From: Candidatus Methanofastidiosia archaeon
GTDB lineage: Archaea > Methanobacteriota_B > Thermococci > Methanofastidiosales > Methanofastidiosaceae
Length of the DNA stretch: 7,106 nt
Assembly: GCA_003558335.1 (NCBI GenBank)
Contig: PWMA01000035.1
Span: forward strand, 1-7,106
Reading direction: 5' to 3'
Position numbers and translations under genes: made by a program. The notes below the pieces were generated by a model, which worked only from the letters and a program-made list of their open reading frames with translations, did no database searches and was not told the DNA's origin. Shown piece by piece: positions 5,747-7,106 of the stretch. How positions within the stretch are numbered: position 1 is the stretch's first letter; the number at the start of each line of letters is the position of its first letter.

Positions 5747-5818
5747 GGGAAGGGAAGTGGAGGAAAAATCTAGAATCCTCTCATATTTTTTCACCTCTAG
5801 TGCTAAATTTCCCTTCCC
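5747..5818 (+). promoter_or_regulatory. Structured leader upstream of the winged-helix/helicase operon
   Basis: A 12-pair stem can form between 5747-5758 (GGGAAGGGAAGT) and 5807-5818 (ATTTCCCTTCCC); ten pairs are perfect and one is G-U. Inside it, 5760-5764 (GAGGA) pairs with 5776-5780 (TCCTC) over an 11-base loop, leaving about 26 bases that include CACCTCTAG. The element lies between a + strand TATA-like box and an AGGAGG ribosome binding site. No ATG occurs between the predicted start and the gene, so no ATG-started upstream ORF is present. It could be a regulatory 5' leader, a small RNA or an operator for a protein. I do not recognise it as a known riboswitch class. Confidence 0.5.
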
Positions 5819-5832
5819 TCGTTATAGTCTTT

Positions 5833-5838
5833 AGGAGG
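5833..5838 (+). promoter_or_regulatory. AGGAGG ribosome binding site of the winged-helix gene
   Basis: AGGAGG ends seven bases before the ATG at 5846. It differs from the AAGGTG-type sites used by the genes inside the other operons. It could pair imperfectly with CCTCTA at 5794-5799 in the leader, which would hide it. Confidence 0.75.
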
Positions 5839-5845
5839 CAATTTT

Positions 5846-6067
5846 ATGAACCAAAGAATTTTAGAATTACTTGAGAATGAAGATTCTCCTCTTTCTGCGG
5901 AGATGATCAGTAAAAGAACAAAAGAGAGTCTAATGAAAACTAAATCCAGTTTATTGAGATTGCAAGAAGAAGGAAAAGTAGAAAGTACCAAAAAACAAGA
6001 TGAAATAGTTTGGCAGATTAAGAAAAAAGATGATGTTGAAAAGAAATATGAAAAGATGGGAAGATAA
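5846..6067 (+). CDS. Small winged-helix DNA-binding-like protein, coupled to the helicase
   Basis: This 73-residue protein is not recognised as a named family. It reads as a minimal winged helix-turn-helix: a first helix QRILELLE (3-10), SPLSAEMISKRTKESLMKTKSSLLRLQEEGKV (14-45) as the helix-turn-helix with recognition helix, then ESTKKQDEIVWQIKK (46-60) as a two-stranded wing. A charged tail KKDDVEKKYEKMGR ends it. There is no membrane segment or cysteine. The start has a strong AGGAGG site. The stop codon overlaps the helicase ATG (TAATG, 6065-6069), so the two are translationally coupled. It may regulate the operon, perhaps through the structured leader or the palindrome upstream, or act as a DNA-binding partner of the helicase; both are inference. 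Confidence 0.82.
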   Translation: MNQRILELLENEDSPLSAEMISKRTKESLMKTKSSLLRLQEEGKVESTKKQDEIVWQIKKKDDVEKKYEKMGR

Positions 6068-7106
6068 TGCCTTTTTCTAACCCCTTGATCAAAGGGGATG
6101 TTTCTCCTAGGATATATCAAGAAACTATTTTTGTAAAAAGTATAGATAAAAATACATTAATTATTTTGCCAACAGGCTTGGGAAAGACCTATATTGGGAT
6201 TTTACTTGCTGCATATACCTTGAATTTGAAAAAAAAGAAAGTTTTAGTTCTTACACCAACTAAGCCACTTGCAGAGCAACATTTTAAAACTTTTTCTGAC
6301 TATTTAAACATCGAAAAAAAAAAATTTGCTCTTTTAACTGGATCTGTCAATCCATCTAAAAGGATCGAAATATATGGCACCTCTTTAGTTGTGATAGCAA
6401 CTCCACAAGTTATAGAAAATGACATATTAAAGGGAAATATTGCCTTAGATGAATTTGGACTTGTTATTTTTGATGAAGCCCATAGGGCAATAGGAAAATA
6501 TGCCTATGCCTATATAGCTGAAAAAGCTATATCCAAGAATATAAGAATTATGGGATTGACAGCATCTCCTGCTTCAGATAAAGACAAAATGGAAGAAATA
6601 ATAAAAAATCTTGGTATAGAAAATATTGAAATTAGGAACGAAGATTCGCCCGATGTAAAATCATATGTCCAAAAAGTAGAAGTTTCATGGGTTCCTGTAA
6701 AACTTCCAAATGAATTTTTAGAGATTAAAAAGTTACTTGAGATGTTACTTAGAAAAGAGGTTAGATCTCTGAAAAATCTAGGATTTGTCTCTTCTGAAAA
6801 TGTTACAAAAAAGGAATTATTGGCAACAGTTGTTAAAATAAATAGTAAAATTAAGGAGATCTCTCCAAATGAAAGATCCATTTACTATGGGGCCTTAAAG
6901 TCTCAAGCAAAGGCCATAAAAGTGTATCATGCCCTTGAACTTTTAGAAACTCAAGGTATATCTCCTTTGACATCATATATTAAAAGGATGAGAGGGAGTA
7001 AAAGTCGTTCTTCATCAGAACTACTTTCGGAAAAAGCTTTAATCAGAATACTAACAATGGCAGATGCTCTAATTGAAAAAAATATTGAGCATCCTAAAAT
7101 TTCAAA
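6067..7106 (+). CDS. hef: Hef/FANCM-type DNA repair helicase, N-terminal part (runs off the window)
   Basis: The first 346 codons of a superfamily 2 helicase are present; the frame is open to the window edge. Visible motifs are a Q-motif-like PRIYQ (14-18), Walker A LPTGLGKT (34-41), motif Ia LTPTKPLAEQH (62-72), ATPQVIENDI (111-120), Walker B/DEAH in VIFDEAHRA (133-141) and motif III GLTASP (163-168). The helical stretch from about residue 205 fits the insert domain between the two RecA-like lobes of archaeal Hef, which unwinds fork and Holliday structures. In full-length Hef an XPF-type nuclease domain follows; it would be beyond this window, so a helicase-only protein cannot be excluded. 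The ATG at 6067 overlaps the upstream TAA with no clear ribosome binding site, implying reinitiation. An A11 run (6314-6324) lies in the coding sequence at residues 83-86. Confidence 0.9.
   Translation, partial: MPFSNPLIKGDVSPRIYQETIFVKSIDKNTLIILPTGLGKTYIGILLAAYTLNLKKKKVLVLTPTKPLAEQHFKTFSDYLNIEKKKFALLTGSVNPSKRIEIYGTSLVVIATPQVIENDILKGNIALDEFGLVIFDEAHRAIGKYAYAYIAEKAISKNIRIMGLTASPASDKDKMEEIIKNLGIENIEIRNEDSPDVKSYVQKVEVSWVPVKLPNEFLEIKKLLEMLLRKEVRSLKNLGFVSSENVTKKELLATVVKINSKIKEISPNERSIYYGALKSQAKAIKVYHALELLETQGISPLTSYIKRMRGSKSRSSSELLSEKALIRILTMADALIEKNIEHPKIS

Noticed and set aside
5747..5818. The inverted repeat as a transposon end, CRISPR repeat or tRNA
   Set aside because: There is one copy only, with no transposase, target duplication, spacer pattern or cloverleaf; a leader structure explains it more simply.
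5803..6120. Minus-strand open frame opposite the winged-helix gene, rich in F/L/S
   Set aside because: It looks like a membrane-like protein only because it is the reverse of lysine/glutamate-rich coding; it overlaps the leader, the winged-helix gene and the helicase start.
6510..6881. Minus-strand open frame within the helicase gene
   Set aside because: It lies inside the helicase coding region between motif III and the insert domain, has no promoter or ribosome binding site evident, and is a shadow.

Overview
The window looks like AT-rich archaeal DNA, most likely from a methanogen. The strongest indicator is a gene that matches the methanogenesis marker protein 2 family along its whole length. 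Supporting it are several archaea-typical families: UPF0200 kinase, UPF0201 RNA-binding-like protein, a Hef-type helicase and DUF1847. Archaeal expression signals also fit: TATA-like boxes sit 23 to 26 bases upstream of start codons, and internal operon genes carry AAGGTG-type ribosome binding sites. The GC content looks to be around 30 percent by eye. I cannot place the species; AT-rich lineages such as Methanofastidiosa or Methanobacteriales are guesses.

Layout. Bases 1-515 (+) hold the end of a zinc-ribbon gene and a NifX/NifB-family iron-sulfur or metal-cluster-binding protein. Bases 517-2664 (-) hold three co-directional genes: scpB (chromosome organisation), then methanogenesis marker 2, then a DUF1847 cysteine-rich protein. 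Each has its own TATA box in the short gap before it, so they look like separate leaderless transcripts rather than one operon. A divergent promoter region of about 120 bases (2665-2783) separates scpB from a tight three-gene (+) operon: a TldE/PmbA-like protein, a UPF0200 P-loop kinase and a UPF0201 protein, joined by 4-base and 11-base overlaps. A convergent lipoate-protein ligase gene (lplA, 4969-5697, -) follows.

The right end (5698-7106) is the least ordinary part. A TATA-like element that reads on both strands lies between lplA and a (+) operon. That operon consists of a small winged-helix protein translationally coupled (TAATG overlap) to the N-terminal half of a Hef/FANCM-type DNA-repair helicase, which runs off the window. 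Unlike the other genes, this operon has a leader of about 100 bases with a long perfect GGGAAGGGAA/TTCCCTTCCC stem and a strong AGGAGG ribosome binding site, which suggests a structured regulatory leader.

The gene set is mostly housekeeping or maintenance (chromosome structure, fork repair, cofactor and protein processing). No mobile element, CRISPR array, tRNA or rRNA was seen.
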